Part shown: piece by piece, positions 45,081-57,645 of the stretch
Layout of the letters: every line of letters starts with the position of its first letter
Position numbering within the stretch: position 1 is the stretch's first letter
Source of the DNA: Phoenix dactylifera
Lineage: Eukaryota; Streptophyta; Magnoliopsida; Arecales; Arecaceae
Direction of reading: 5' to 3'
Assembly (NCBI RefSeq): GCF_009389715.1
Contig: NC_052393.1
Span: 1,860,001-1,924,000 of the forward strand
DNA: 64,000 bases
Program-made: the position numbers and the translations under genes
The notes under the pieces: model-generated
What the model was told of the DNA's origin: nothing
The model's database searches: none
The model's input: the letters and a program-made list of their open reading frames with translations, nothing else

Positions 45081-45774
45081 CACTTTTGGACATTTTCTTT
45101 TTCAATTAAAATCTTTGTTATATTCTTATATGTGCAAGGAAGTAGAATTAGTGTTGTATCATGCAATAGAAGTTTGTTCTAATTTTTCTTTTCATCGCTA
45201 TATGCTCTTTATTTGATTAAAGCTGAGGATGCTGCTCTTTTATGAAAGCCTGTTATGGATTTGCTTTATAAAGATTCATTGAAAGCTCAAATCCATGCTT
45301 TCTTGTATTTCTTTATGTTACAATTCCTTTTGCTAAACTAGAGTCAAAGAAGTATGCGATCAGAGGCATGGACAAGAAAGCAGGTCATATGCGCTCTTTA
45401 GGTGCAGGCTGAGGCTTGGCAAATTTTGGTGGCGGTTAGTTTCTTCAGTGTTCCTGTATAATTTTATATTTCTTTATTCAGTAAACTTTGTCTAATTAAA
45501 ATGAATTATTTACTTTAAATGCTGAATACTTTCTTCTTTCTATGTGACTAATAATAGTATATTTACCAAAAAAATACTTTTATATGAGGCCATATATATA
45601 CTTATGTTATAAGGAGTATCAAAGAAAATCACACAACTAGGATGATCTGCAAGGATTTTGAGGAGAACTTCGTCCTGAAACTTTATATAAGAGAGGTCAT
45701 TAATTGTTGAATGTTGGACATTCTTGGTTCCATGTTACAAGGGAAAGGATATTGGAATTTGCAACAGATGATGG
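45081..45774 (+). other. 3' UTR and downstream flank of the MUSTANG-like gene
   Basis: AT-rich, ORF-poor DNA. The 3' UTR must lie in the first few hundred bases, but no single poly(A) signal stands out. Confidence 0.5.
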
Positions 45775-46212
45775 TGTGAGAACCTGTGCAGGCGTGTGTT
45801 TAGTCCCACATCGGTTATTCGCTGGGTAGATCTTGGGTACTTATACAGGATCAAGGAACCCAAATAATAACTTCCGGCCAGCCATTTGGGTGAGGTCCTG
45901 GGTTGTTACTAATGGTATCAGAGCGGACCCGGCCCATAACTTACGTGGACTAGGGGACACTGCAGCATGGATCCATTGGGGCTGACCACGGGCCAATCGT
46001 GGTGTTTGTGATTAGATTTGAATAGATATAAACCCTTAGCTTGACGAGGACGTCAGGGCTTGAACGGGGGGAGTATGTGAGAACCTGTGCAGGCGTGTGT
46101 TTAGTCCCACATCGGTTATTCGCTGGGTAGATCTTGGGTACTTATACAGGATCAAGGAACCCAAATAATAACTTCCGGCTAGCCATTTTGGGTGAGATCC
46201 TGAGTTGTTACA
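45775..46212 (+). mobile_element. Complete TRIM (miniature LTR retrotransposon), 438 bp
   Basis: Two LTRs, 45775-45910 and 46076-46212 (136/137 bp, TGTGAGAACC to TTGTTAC[A/T]), differ by four substitutions and one indel. Between them are only 165 bp: a primer-binding site TGGTATCAGAGC (45913-45924, complementary to initiator tRNA-Met) and a polypurine tract GGGGGGAG just before the second LTR. GTCCCACATCGGTT is typical of plant TRIM LTRs. Flanks GATGG (45770-45774) and GATTG (46213-46217) are a 4/5-matching target duplication. It has no coding capacity and depends on other retroelements. No 5S rRNA-like segment is visible, so it is not Cassandra. Confidence 0.93.
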
Positions 46213-47221
46213 GATTGTTCTGGCAAATGATGGCTATCACAGTAGCAAAATACTACCTAATAAGCTTTATAGTTTCTTGGATTATAACTTTTCAGTTCCT
46301 GGGATTGGGAGGATTTGCAGTTCTGTGATGCCCTCAATCAAATAAGTGTATTCTTCTGTCTAATTATTGAACTGATTTAGATGACTATTTGCATCAGTCA
46401 GCTGTCCTTGATGTGAACTGTAGGTTGGGTCATTGATGAGGACAAAGTTCTTTGAAATATGAAGTGAAAATCTCATCCCAAGTTTCAGATCTTTAGAATA
46501 ATTGGGTTGATCACTTTCTGAGAGTGATGGCAGAGTGAAAAGGCATCCTTATCCCAAAAGAAAGAGCTTTTGAGTATCCTTTGATTGCCTGTGCACTGGC
46601 TTTTCATTATCCAATTCCACCCTACTTTATAGGCAAGAGTATTGTCTTCCATCAAGGAAGTCAGAGTAAGGTCTAGAGGTGGCAGGTCTAGAGAATTTGA
46701 ATGGAAACCAACTTCTATGCATGTCTTTGCTCAAATACTCCTAAGTATGCTTGCTCCAAGTCTTTAAAATCACCTTTAAATGCTTCACCTTGAATAGAAG
46801 GACGGTTAAATGTTCAGTTAGCATTCCAAATATGATGAGGAATTATGGTAGGATGTGCGACCTAATTAATGCAGAGTCTGAAAGGTGAGGCTGGAAGTCA
46901 TTGATATTGAATGGCCCCAACAGGAAGAAGTTAAATTGCTGGCAGGCATGCAGTGAAAATACAAATTAAGGAAATATTGCAATGTTTGTAGATTTACAAG
47001 GTCCCATCCAGGTTAGCCCGTGATTTTCTACCTAGGATACTTTTTTCTGCATGTCAAGAATGAAGAAGGTGGTGTGACACACACACTGCTTTTTGCTGCA
47101 TTTTAAGAATGATAATGGCGGTACTGACACACACAGAGATACTATTCATGAAAGCACATATTTGAAAGGGTAAAAAAAACATTTTTATTTTTCTGTTTCA
47201 TCATGGAAATCATATCGTTAT
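46213..47221. other. Intergenic; no gene seen
   Basis: AT-rich with a diverged two-copy repeat of about 50 bp at 47041-47145 (TCAAGAATGAAGAAGG and TTAAGAATGATAATGG, each followed by GACACACAC). No coding similarity recognised. Confidence 0.5.
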
Positions 47222-47383
47222 GATCCAAAAACTTTGCAGAATCACCTTTTCACTGTTTTTCTTATTTCTTGCTTTTTCTCAAGATTATCTTAGAAATTGA
47301 GCTGAGATCCAAAAAACTTTGTCGAACACCTTTCTCACTGTATTTTCTCTTTTTGCATTTTCTCTTAATTATCAACCAAGGGA
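47222..47383. repeat. Two-copy imperfect tandem repeat, about 84 bp
   Basis: GATCCAAAAACTTTG at 47222 and GATCCAAAAAACTTTG at 47306 each begin a unit continuing CACCTTTTCACTGT or CACCTTTCTCACTGT and ending in an AATTATC/AGATTATC word. Confidence 0.7.
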
Positions 47384-50300
47384 CTGGCTTGTTTGTGGTC
47401 ATTGTATGAGAGAAGAGAGAGTGACTGATGGAGATAAGGGAGAAACCTATCTTAACTGGAATTTGATTCCCTGAGCAGTATATATCTATCTGGACTGACA
47501 AAGCACATAAGATGATTTATGGCTATGGGCTCCAAAACAGTTATTTTGATTACCTTCTGGCGTATCCAAGGCAAAATGAGTCCACTTTCCTTCAAGGAAC
47601 ATGATCTTACTTGAAACCAAACAGACTTGAAAGGTATGTACAACACCAAAACCCAGTTATGAACTTATGTCAAACTGATCTAAAGTGATAGGATGTTAGT
47701 TGTCATACATAATTCCAAGTTTTTGCAGATATTGTTGCTTAATTTATTTCATACTTTTGTGATGTAACAAGCATCACAAGATCATAAAAAATCTTTATCA
47801 TTAATTTGTTGTATGATCACTTTCCATAATGTACATATTGATAAAAGTATATCGAGAAGTTTGTTGCATGCGATTGTATTTAAACTCATGTAACACATTG
47901 TTTGATTATTTTTTATGTTTTCTCATTTGCACTTTAAAGGTGAATTACTACGGCTGCTAATTTCAATCCACTTTAACCATCAATAGCTTACAAAGTGGAC
48001 TAATAACTTACCTTAGCCTAAGCCAGAGTGTGTTTATAGCCAAAACTTTATGGTGTCTGTCTGGCTGTCTGGGTGCTCTGCTTTAGGTTGTCATTGCTTA
48101 GGACCCATTGGTGGTTGGACAACCTTGACATCAGCATTATCATGCAACATCACTGTCTTGCTGGAATTTTATTTATATGCATGAAGAAAAAGAAGATATA
48201 ATGAAGAGGTTTATGAGTTTATATGTCAATAAGAAAGAGAATTTTGAAGTTGATGGTGTTGGACCACCGAGAAAGTTCTTAAGTTTCAAAATAATTAGTA
48301 ATGGTGAAAGCAATTAATGAATTTGATAAATTTTAGCCTTATTGATATTTTATTTTTAAGATGATGTCTACAAGTATTATTTTTTAGGTGAGAGGGAAAG
48401 AAGCTGAACCATGGGTATGACATCTGGAGAGCTTTATACCTGAGTAAAGCAATTCAGGTGAGTTCTCGAGATTGGGCAAGTCCGTGACTCTTTTTATTTA
48501 TTTTTCATTCTCTTTTTATTAACAAATCAACTTCTTTTTCTGTCTGTATTTTCTTCTTTGTTCTCTTTTCTCTTTCTTGTCGATTTCTTGCTGCATCACT
48601 CTATTCTGAATTTTGAATTTAATTTTATTATTGACGTTGTTGGCTTGTTGCTTGCATGATAATAACAAGAAATTTTGCCATGCATATGTTAAACATGTCT
48701 GTGTCTAAGGCTTTTTTTTTGGTGTTTGTGCACGTGCGCCAGGGAAAGTAGTCACAGCCTTCTTTTTCATATTGAGTCTGGGTAAAATATCCTGAATCTT
48801 GTAGCAACATGGGATTACTTGAAAGTACCTCAGAACTGGGAACTCTGTCCAACTGCATGTTCTTAAATGATTGGCATGGTGGTCTATCCTTTTGCTGGGA
48901 TTTGAGTATAAAGATGAGAACTAGAGGAATATAAGGGAAAATGAGACTCTAATTACTTGTTAATTGGGTCAGGTGAAGGGAAACCTAAAAGATTGGTATG
49001 CTATACAGTATTCTTAATTTTGGTTTTGTTGATGTTTGAGTTGGTCGATGGTGTAACTTCAGTCATAGGTTTGGCATGAGTGCTTTTTTAATTGAACTTG
49101 GATGGTTTGTTGTCATTCCTGCAATATTTTTTCCATTTTGCTTTATCCACTAGAGCTCATTTTAAATATCAGCAAAGTAACTTCATTGGCAGAGAAAACC
49201 TCCACCCAAGTTTCTTCAAAACATTCTTATGGAAGATAACAAACAATTTTATATTCTATGAGAATGAATTAGACCTTCTTAGAATCTTTTTCAAAACATG
49301 CATTTCACATATTTTAAGCTTATAAAGAATGAGAATGCCTTCATATTTTTTATGGTTAGATTTAAAGGTTTAAGGAAAAAACTTGCCTCCATACATCTGA
49401 TGTATCTGCGGCTATTGTTGGGGGAAGTTGAAACCATTAGTCTTTATGAAGTAGTGGTTGTTGGCATGGAAGAAATTGTCTGCAGTCATACTTGAATTGG
49501 TCAGTGTTCCTAGTTTGATGCTTCAAACCGTAAGATGATTTTATTGTTTCTCCTGCAGGATGCACTTTCCCATGTTTATGTGTTCCTGCTTGCATAGGTG
49601 CGGGTGTTGGGATTAGCGGTTCTGGTGTCCCACAGCTATTAAGGATGTGTGATATTTCACATATAGCATATCAATGAAAGTTTATTTGGATTCTGATAAA
49701 GTAGCATATTTTTATTTTCACTATGCAATGGTTCTTTCCTATTATCTTTTAATAATGATTCCCTCTCTATTACTGCATACTACAAGCTCTCCTTTATCAT
49801 TCGCCAGATTTTCTTAGTCAATGAATGATGGTGAACATGCTTGTTATTGGTTAGTCTTGCATCTCCTCAGAATTCTGCAACCAGATGTTACTGTCATGTT
49901 TCATGAACCAAATGAACTGAGCTTCCACTTTCTTGAAGTCACCATCGATGATTATCAGGAACCGTTGAGCTCTCAATTTATTTTATTTAAATAATGCTTT
50001 GATTTAGAAAGAGGTACTCTATATTTTGGGTTTTTTCAATTGCAAAATTGTAGGCTGCCTTTCTGTTGTTCTGTAAGTTAAATTTCAGGATGAGCTAGCT
50101 GTAGTTAAATCTCTTTGTCTCTGTTTCTTTCAGTTATTAATCGTGTCATCTCAAACATCCAAACTGGTGACAGGCTTTGGCGCAAAGGTAAGATTGGTCC
50201 ATTATAACCTGAGTGTGATAGGCTCAAAGCCACACCGGATCTCATAGTGGCTGGAGTCTCGATGCCCCTGTTTATTTCAGACATCCAAACTCTATTTTAC

Positions 50301-52842
50301 GTGATAGGTATTGTAAGCTTTTTGTGAGTAATTTTTAGAATATGTATCACAAATTTACCTTAAGTATCCTATTTTATAAAATCAAAAATGTTTTGACACA
50401 TCTGGATCCGATGTAGTCTAATATTGTGGAAGGACTTACTTAATTTATTATATACTTATGTTTGCTAATATTTTAATGGTAAATGTTTTTTTTATTAAAA
50501 AAAAAGATGGTCTCTCATCAGCTTCATTAAAAAAACTAAATTGTTACATCTAGTCCCAGATAGGGATGAAAACACAAAATAAAAATACAATAAGAGATGA
50601 AGAAGGGAGTGAAGAGGGGATAGATATAAGAGTGACTAGAGCTGTCAAATTCCTTATCTGAAAGGTTATTAGAACCTGGAGTTTCACCTCTTCTCTTACT
50701 TGGCTACATAGATCCAGTTCGAAATAAATGCCCATCACCATACCCTTCCATGTTGCACTTATCCTGTCTAAAAACCAAGCTTTTCCCGTGAAATTAATGG
50801 TAAATAGTCAATTCTTGGAATTTATAATGTTGATATTACTATATGACTATAAGTTGTGGTCTATAATTTATGATTAAATGCTAGAACTTTTAGATATTGA
50901 TGCTCTTTTGTATAGTATGGCTCATGTGGTAACCTGATATGCTTAGTGTTTTTTTTTTTTTTTAACATATACTAGCGAACAAAACAAGTAGAATTTTTGA
51001 ATAAGTAGATAAAAATTATGTGTAAACTTTTCTAAATTTTAAAAATTTATATTAAGAATCATATTATACACAAATGGAAATTTTAAAAAAAAAAGGAACA
51101 AGATTGAACAAGATTGCATTTTAAGTTTTTGATTTCAAAATGACAATATTATTCCTTGATGCAGAACTTATGCATTTCCAAAGTTAAGATATTTTAGAAG
51201 AATGTAAAAAGTGGACAAAAGCACTAAGAGATCTTGGTGGGTGTACGTGGAAGGCTTTACATAATTAGTAGCTTGTTTCATCTTTCATATGTAATTAGGA
51301 ATTCAGGAGAAATTGTTTATGACTTGAAAAATGCTTTTGGGAACTCATTTGTGCATATGAAAAGTTTTGCAGGCCCGCATATTGGTGGACTGGGCACTTG
51401 GTATTCAAACATCTATCGCATTGCACCAATTTCCTTGCGTTATGGTAATACCTTCGTGCCATGGGGTATAAGAAGCTTTTCATATGGTTATGGTAATACC
51501 TTGTTTTATGGTAACATCTATTGACATTAGAGAATTCTAGGATTGTCACGCTTTTATGTAAAAGAAAAACAATCGGAAAAGTTATTATACGCTTTGGAAT
51601 TAAAGGAAAAGGAACTGAAATACGACTGAATAGGATAAAGAGTTAGGGAAAAAATTGGATAAAAATGTTATAAAGTTTTAAATAAATATATCAAAAATTA
51701 AAAATTCTTATTTTAATATAGATATGAATAATGTATTTGTAACGTATCCTATTTGTAAGATTCACTGTCTTGGTGTATCTTTATTGCATTATGTTAAAAG
51801 TTCATATTTAAAAATTCATGTTAACAAATAGGGTGGGTAATTTAAAGATTCATATTATAATTTATCAGACAAGAGGTTGATGGGTGAGTTGATGGGAAAA
51901 AAGAATCTCTGTATCAATTGGACGTTCTAACTAGATAATGAAGAGGCTCCCATTATGTGCATATGAATTTATCCCTCGTGCATATGATTTATAGAATTTG
52001 TTACCAAATATAAAAGATTAGTCGATTATAGAATTGTCGAATCAGTGGTAATAAGCTTTATGAATTTTTCATGTCCGCATAACAGGTGCTCAGAAGTATT
52101 TTCTTTTCATTGTACTGTAGATGCTAGAAACTAGTGATAAATTTAGCATTACAAAGATATAAAAAATATTTAATTTCATAGTTACTGAGAAAATTAAATT
52201 TTGGAGCGACTGATCTTATGACTTCCCACTCACGCAATCCGTTCTTATCTAGACGCTTTGGTGTTGAATATGTCTGGAGTGCGAACACTACTGAATTCTT
52301 GGAGACGGCAAGACTCAACACAATACTATTGGACACCCCAAGAATGGGCAAGTTTCTTGATGAGCCTTCCATGTGATGAATCAACATTGTAAGTTTTAAA
52401 ACCTTAAACTCTCGACCAATTCAAGTTAAAATGTTAGCCTAAAAGTTAGACACTTCTATTATACTTTCTAGAATTTAAGTGTAGAGCACTTCAAGAAACT
52501 TATGATGCTTGGACATATGAAAGTCATTGAGATCTAAAAACAAGCCTGACAAGTTGGAAGTAGGTAAGTTTATTGGAGATAACTAGTTTTATAACAATGC
52601 TCTGAAAATAGCAACCCCAGCTTCCACTTGCTTCAACAGGATATAGGGTTAGGAGGGTAGGCACAAGCCTCTTTGATTTGCCGTTAAGTGCTGGATCCAT
52701 TGAATGAGTTTAGTAGAGAATTCTGCCTCCAAAAAAGAAAGCCAAATGAGGTATGGGGACGTAGATGATCAAAAAGAAAAAAAAATCTTAATTGAAAACA
52801 TTGTAGATTAGATTTTCCTCGATGCTTCAAACAAAAGATTGT
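47384..52842. other. Gene-poor AT-rich region
   Basis: About 5.5 kb in which every ORF is short and unrecognised. At 50165-50225 a TGGCGCAAAGGTAAG word with a following GATAGGCTCAAAG resembles the Pol III promoter part of a SINE (see findings). Poly-T/A runs occur at about 48711-48720, 50490-50510 and 50948-50963. I see no RNA gene, LTR pair or terminal inverted repeats. Confidence 0.5.
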
Positions 52843-52947
52843 CCTCTGGTATAGCGCGGGTCCTTTTAAGTTCCGACCGCAATAGAATTATGGCTGCAAT
52901 CTACAATAAAAGCATTCAAGTTTATTAGCTGTTCATAAAAGCAATGA
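52843..52947 (+). repeat. Dispersed repeat, copy 1 of a pair with 57540
   Basis: CCTCTGGTATAGCG to GCAATCTACAATAAAAGCAT and TTCATAAAAGCAA matches 57540-57645 with scattered substitutions over about 105 bp. Identity unknown. Confidence 0.8.
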
Positions 52948-53915
52948 CATTCGATTTCGTGTTGGATTCATGGAATGAACGGTTTATTTGGATTAGCTTG
53001 TAGTAACCCAATACTGCTACAACCCAAATCCTGTTGGAGAGAGAAAAAATTTATTCATGAACCTTTTTTTTCTTTCTATAGACCAAGAAGCCCACAAATA
53101 AAATGTACGCTGAGACTAGAACAGGTCTCTAGAAAAATACTGGTTGGGTAGGCCAATAGATTCGATTCTTATAGAAAATACAGTCCAATTCTACTGAATT
53201 ACTTAAAATTATAATTTTCTATTTTAACTAGACATCCCAGTAGAAACAAACATATAAGATTAGTTGCTCCATCTAGAAGAGGCATTGGAAAGAGAGAGTT
53301 CAAGGCTCCCAGGAGACTTGGGTTGGCCCCTTTCTACATCAGCTTCAGGAGCATCATGGCCATGGAGCGAGAGGAGCTTGTCAAGCTCGCTCTGGTATCG
53401 CCTCATCGACAGCAGTCATTGATTCCTATGGGTCGTGCGGCTAAAAGGGAGCGGAGAGGAGGGGAGGGGAGGAGAGGACCGATGGTGGTGGGGTGCTCCT
53501 GTGGCATCCAAAATTAAAAAATATAGGATTCTCTGCAGCGTGACTTCTGCATCCATAGTGCAGTTCCGTCGTATCATCCATCTACAAGACGGACAGTTCA
53601 CAGTTCCTCGTCAATGCGACAAACTGTGTAGTGTACTAATGGTGCCTTGTTGTATTCGAAGAATGAGAACCATCCATCTTCAAAATGGATGATATGGTAG
53701 CGTAGCTATCTATGATGGTACTGCACTCTTCAATCCAAGATCTTAAAATCAAAAAGTAGGCTTGTAGCCTGATTTCAGCCTTGGCTTTAGTTGCATATAT
53801 AATCCCATCCACCATTAAGCATCCAAGGAAAGAAACTTGCGTGGCAGTGTTTTTTTTCTTCTGCGGGACATACCAAACCAGCGAGATACGCGCTATCAAG
53901 TTGCAAGGACAAGAA
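52948..53915. other. Intergenic; no gene seen
   Basis: Short ORFs only. A purine-rich GGAGAGGAGGGGAGGGG tract lies at about 53452-53470. Confidence 0.5.
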
Positions 53916-54391
53916 GGGCTCGTTTGGTTCGCGGAAAAAGAAGGGAAAGTGTGGTCAACAGAAAAGTAATGAGATGTCTCTTTTTTGGTTGGAGTTTTTA
54001 AAGAAGTGAGATGAGAAAGTTGTATTCCCATGGGAATATTATTCCCACATTTCATGGGAAAGTCTTTCCCGTGAGAAACATAGGAAAGTTACTTTCCCAT
54101 GAGGCGGGAATCACTCTTTTTTATTTTTTTCCAAAAAAGCCTTTCAGTATTAAAGAAGCATTAAAGATGCATTAAAGATCTAATTTTTATTAAGGGCATA
54201 ATAGGAATTATACATAACTTTTTCAGGAAAGTGAATGGCCAACCAAACATAAGCACTTTGGAAACTTATTACTTTCTCATGGTCAACCAAACATGCTAAA
54301 AGTACTTTCCTAGACATTCTTTTTCTAGAAATTTGTTTTCCAGAAATCATATTTCTAGAGGAAAAATGCTTTCCGCGAACCAAATGAGCCC
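53916..54391. mobile_element. Tourist-like MITE candidate, 476 bp
   Basis: The left end GGGCTCGTTTGGTTCGCGGA and the right end, read on the - strand as GGGCTCATTTGGTTCGCGGA, are near-identical terminal inverted repeats with the GGGC(T)xGTTTGG start common in PIF/Harbinger-derived MITEs. A 3-bp repeat GAA flanks both sides (53913-53915, 54392-54394); PIF/Harbinger elements usually duplicate TWA, so superfamily assignment is tentative. The interior is AT-rich with more inverted words (CTTTCCCATG and CATGGGAAAG types) and no coding sequence. Confidence 0.7.
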
Positions 54392-55021
54392 GAAGTGCCC
54401 ATCGACATGTCATTGCAACCAAAATTAATCCACAGTGACGTGCTTTCCGGCTCGTCAATACTTGGTCCAAAATGCAATTAATCCTTTTAACCTTTAAACT
54501 TTTTAGTCCATTCAGCAAAAGAAGGGACAAAGGAGGGGGCGAAAGGCACAATATAACTTTAAGGACGTCCTCGGTCGTGCTCTCCACGTACACCATGCTG
54601 GGGGATCTTGCATGTTCGAGACCATTACCTTTGGGAAGCCAATGTTTGTTATTGCTTGATTAGCTACAAAGCCCGACTAGTTTCTCAGGTGGTTGAAATT
54701 GATTGGCTTCCTGATAGGTCGATGCATGGCATGTCAGTTTTGATCATCTTTGGGTAGGAGAGAAAACAGTATAAAATGTTTAATCATGCAAAATTTCTTC
54801 CATAAAAGGTGACTAAGAACATATGAGATGTATGCTATGATTGAGTTCATGTCCTCCCTAATGGCCCTCATGATGCACCGCCACCTTGCTACCATGGGAT
54901 CTGGTGGACTGCACATAGATTTTGCCTACCTTGTGGAAACCATTTCCCCTCACGTTTTCATTTATTTAGTTTTTATATGAAAAGGTTAAAACTAAAACCA
55001 ATCGTAACATTGAGGTTTGAA
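54392..55021. other. Intergenic; no gene seen
   Basis: Short ORFs only, none recognised. Confidence 0.5.
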
Positions 55022-55029
55022 GGCCATGA

Positions 55030-55562
55030 ATTTTGATGAATTTTGATGGCGGTATGGCGATGGATAGAGCTTCTGGAGGAGTTGGATTTGTTATTAGGGA
55101 CCAGTATAGCAGATTGATTGCAGCTGGAGGTCGGAGCACTTCAGGATTGACTGTTGTTGGGGCGGAGCTACGAGCTGCTTGGGAGGGCATCCGGTATGCG
55201 AGATGCGTGCTGGGTGTCGATAGATTGTGCATTGAGGGAGACTCTGCCACGGTGATTGATTGGATATGGGGAGTGGATAGATATGGTGACGGCCACCCAT
55301 TAATTCGGGATACCCGCAAATTGGTTCAGGAAATGCTAGTTGTCCAAATTGGTCATGTGTATCGTGAGGTGAATAGAGCTGCGGATTGGGTCGCCTCATA
55401 TGTAGCTTATCACTCTGGGGACGTCATTTGGACGAGTCTAGCTAGTGTTCCCCACTTGTTACACTGTTTATTTTTCTTTGACCTGGCAGGATGTACTTGC
55501 TTTTGATTTAGTGGGAATGAATTGCCGTTTTAACAAAAAAAAAAAAAAAAAAAAAAAAAAGG
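55030..55562 (+). mobile_element. Recent 5'-truncated LINE insertion with intact RNase H ORF, copy D
   Basis: The ORF 55033-55506 (157 aa) is a near-complete RNase H domain: Asp5 (NFDGG), GFVIRD, Glu45 (AELRAAWEG), Asp70 (EGDSATVIDWI), then HVYREVNRAADWVA with Asp118. All four acidic positions are kept. A run of about 24 A follows at 55537-55560. The insertion is bounded by an 8-bp direct repeat GGCCATGA (55022-55029 and 55563-55570), as expected for target-primed integration. The upstream endonuclease and reverse transcriptase parts are missing, so it cannot move alone. It could be mistaken for a host RNase H-like gene. Confidence 0.88.
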
Positions 55563-55570
55563 GGCCATGA

Positions 55571-57539
55571 CCTCTTGGACCCACTTGTTTTTTTTTTAGT
55601 GCCGTCCAAGCGGTGAATGATTGGTCTAATAATGCATGCCAAAGTGAATGCCCCGCTGAGAAAAGGTTGTCCAAGTATTTAACGCTAATTGGGCAATCAG
55701 TTTATGAATGCTAAACGTACATATTTCAACTAACGCCAAGAATAAAGAAAAACAACAGCAACAACGTCGACTTATACACCGATGATACAAAAGATTTATC
55801 CATATCAAAAAATTGCATGTTTCTGCTTGATGAACCAATTTTAATAGCAGTGCATGCATAACAATTGGTAAGCATCACATCAAGGCATTACTCTAATATA
55901 TATATATATATATATATTTTTAAATAGAGAGAAACTATATACTCATCTTGAAAGTGATAAAAAGAGTAAATTTGATTCTTTCATGAATTATTTAGCGCAA
56001 AATTAGCATGCTGTCATTGGAAAACTCCCCGAACCCACTAATAAATTGCTCAAAAAACTGGGTTTGCTTCATAACAAGTATTTTGTCACCGTTCTTATGC
56101 CGATACAGGGATAAATAGGGTAATCCAATATATATGGGCCTTCTCAAGGGATTAAGTGCGATATAGCAAGTTTAACAGCTAAAGATTAATATTTTTTTTA
56201 AAAAAAAAGGATCTTCTCGACCCTCTCTCCCCATAAAATAGATAGATTTATAAAAACATAGCATACATAGCTATACATATTATACTCATTTTATGTTTAC
56301 AAGAAAAGTTATTCATTCATTTTTTGTACTCATTCATTTTTTCTATAACTAAATTCAAACTGCTTGCTTGGGGAAAAAAAGAAAGAAAGAAAGAGAGAAA
56401 GCTTAGTCCAGCAGTCAAAGCAGCATGTCGGCCATTTTTCCAGTGCACGAGAATTTTGAGAACATTTTCCTTTGCCAACGTCCGTGTAGTCTTCTCTCTA
56501 CTATTAATTTCTAAAAAGTTTTTCGGTGAGTAATCCCAATGATTGATAATGCTGCGATGCACATTGGGCATAGCTCGAATGCAACCAGTCATGAACTCAC
56601 GTTTTAAAAGCTTACATTGTTAGGTGGCCAACCGGCCTTTTTATTTGTGGATGTGGGACTATGTTTCCATCAATCTCTATTCTAGATCACTCAAAGAGAT
56701 AGTGTGTCATTAATGTCTATTCCAGACCACCTTTATCACCATCTTTGACATCTTCGTCACTGCACCCTTGGCCATCTACCTCGTCGTCAAATACGTTTTC
56801 ACTCAACTTGAATCTCGAAGATACTACCATAAGCATTGGTGAGAAGATGGTCGAGTCCCACCTGAACCATTTATGGAGCATGGGAAGGGTGATGATCTAT
56901 GGAGTTGGAGGGCCATCCTTTCAACCACTTGGCTTTGACCGGTGTCTCCCTACCTCCGTAGCTGAGCCACACTTCAGGAAGGCCTGTAGAGGTTCCTACG
57001 CTTGTGTTCTCTTTGCAAGCTCTCTCTTTTTTGATTATTCTTCGAGGAGGTGCAGCTTCCTTGGTAGATGAAAGGACAAGTGAAATATCCCAGCAGATGA
57101 GGAAAGTGGAGGCGATGTTGGGATGTCATCAAAATAAAAGATTGCAAGTGAAGTGCCCTTCCTGCATGAGAAGGTTGAGCAAAGAGATTCTTGTCTTACA
57201 AAGCAATATATATATATATATATATATTTCTGATTTACTAATATTTATACTTAGAATTGTTTTTATGTGTTCAAATATTTGAGGAAGAAGAAAAAATTAA
57301 AAAAAAAAGAAAAAAAAATATTTCTCTATTCCATCATATTCAGTCCACTTCAGAAGTCAAATATACTCGTATATAGGCTTCCTGCAAAAAAAATAATATA
57401 GAATGATATAAAATTATGCTAATAAATAAAAAAATATATTTTTTTTAATTTACTGTTATTTATACTTTGAATTATCTTTATGAAATCCATGTTTTTTTTT
57501 GTTTATTAATATGATTAAGAACTGCTTAATTGTTCTATG
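55571..57539. other. Intergenic; no gene assigned
   Basis: Contains (TA)n runs at about 55894-55918 and 57205-57228, a GAAAGAAAGAAAGA run near 56380 and poly-A/T tracts. The segment 56700-57070 translates in one frame to TIFDIFVTAPLAIYLVVKYV, which looks like a hydrophobic helix, but it ends in a stop and I cannot assign it. No gene is called. Confidence 0.45.
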
Positions 57540-57645
57540 CCTCTGGTATAGCGTGGACCGTTTAAGTTCAGACAGAAGTAGATTTATGACTGCAATCTAC
57601 AATAAAAGCATTCAAGTTTATTGGCAAGTTCATAAAAGCAAAGAC
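57540..57645 (+). repeat. Dispersed repeat, copy 2 of a pair with 52843
   Basis: CCTCTGGTATAGCG to TGCAATCTACAATAAAAGCA and TTCATAAAAGCAAAGAC parallels 52843-52947. One frame continues without stop as an 80-codon ORF (57499-57741) of unknown nature. Confidence 0.8.

Noticed and set aside
45775-46212. Cassandra-type TRIM carrying 5S rRNA sequence
   Set aside because: No 5S rRNA internal control region can be read in either LTR.
55033-55506. Host RNase H-like gene
   Set aside because: A-tail, target duplication, and four degenerate relatives with the same 3' structure indicate a LINE fragment.
56700-57070. Possible membrane-protein exon (TIFDIFVTAPLAIYLVVKYV)
   Set aside because: Only one short hydrophobic stretch before a stop, with no matching exon or recognisable family.
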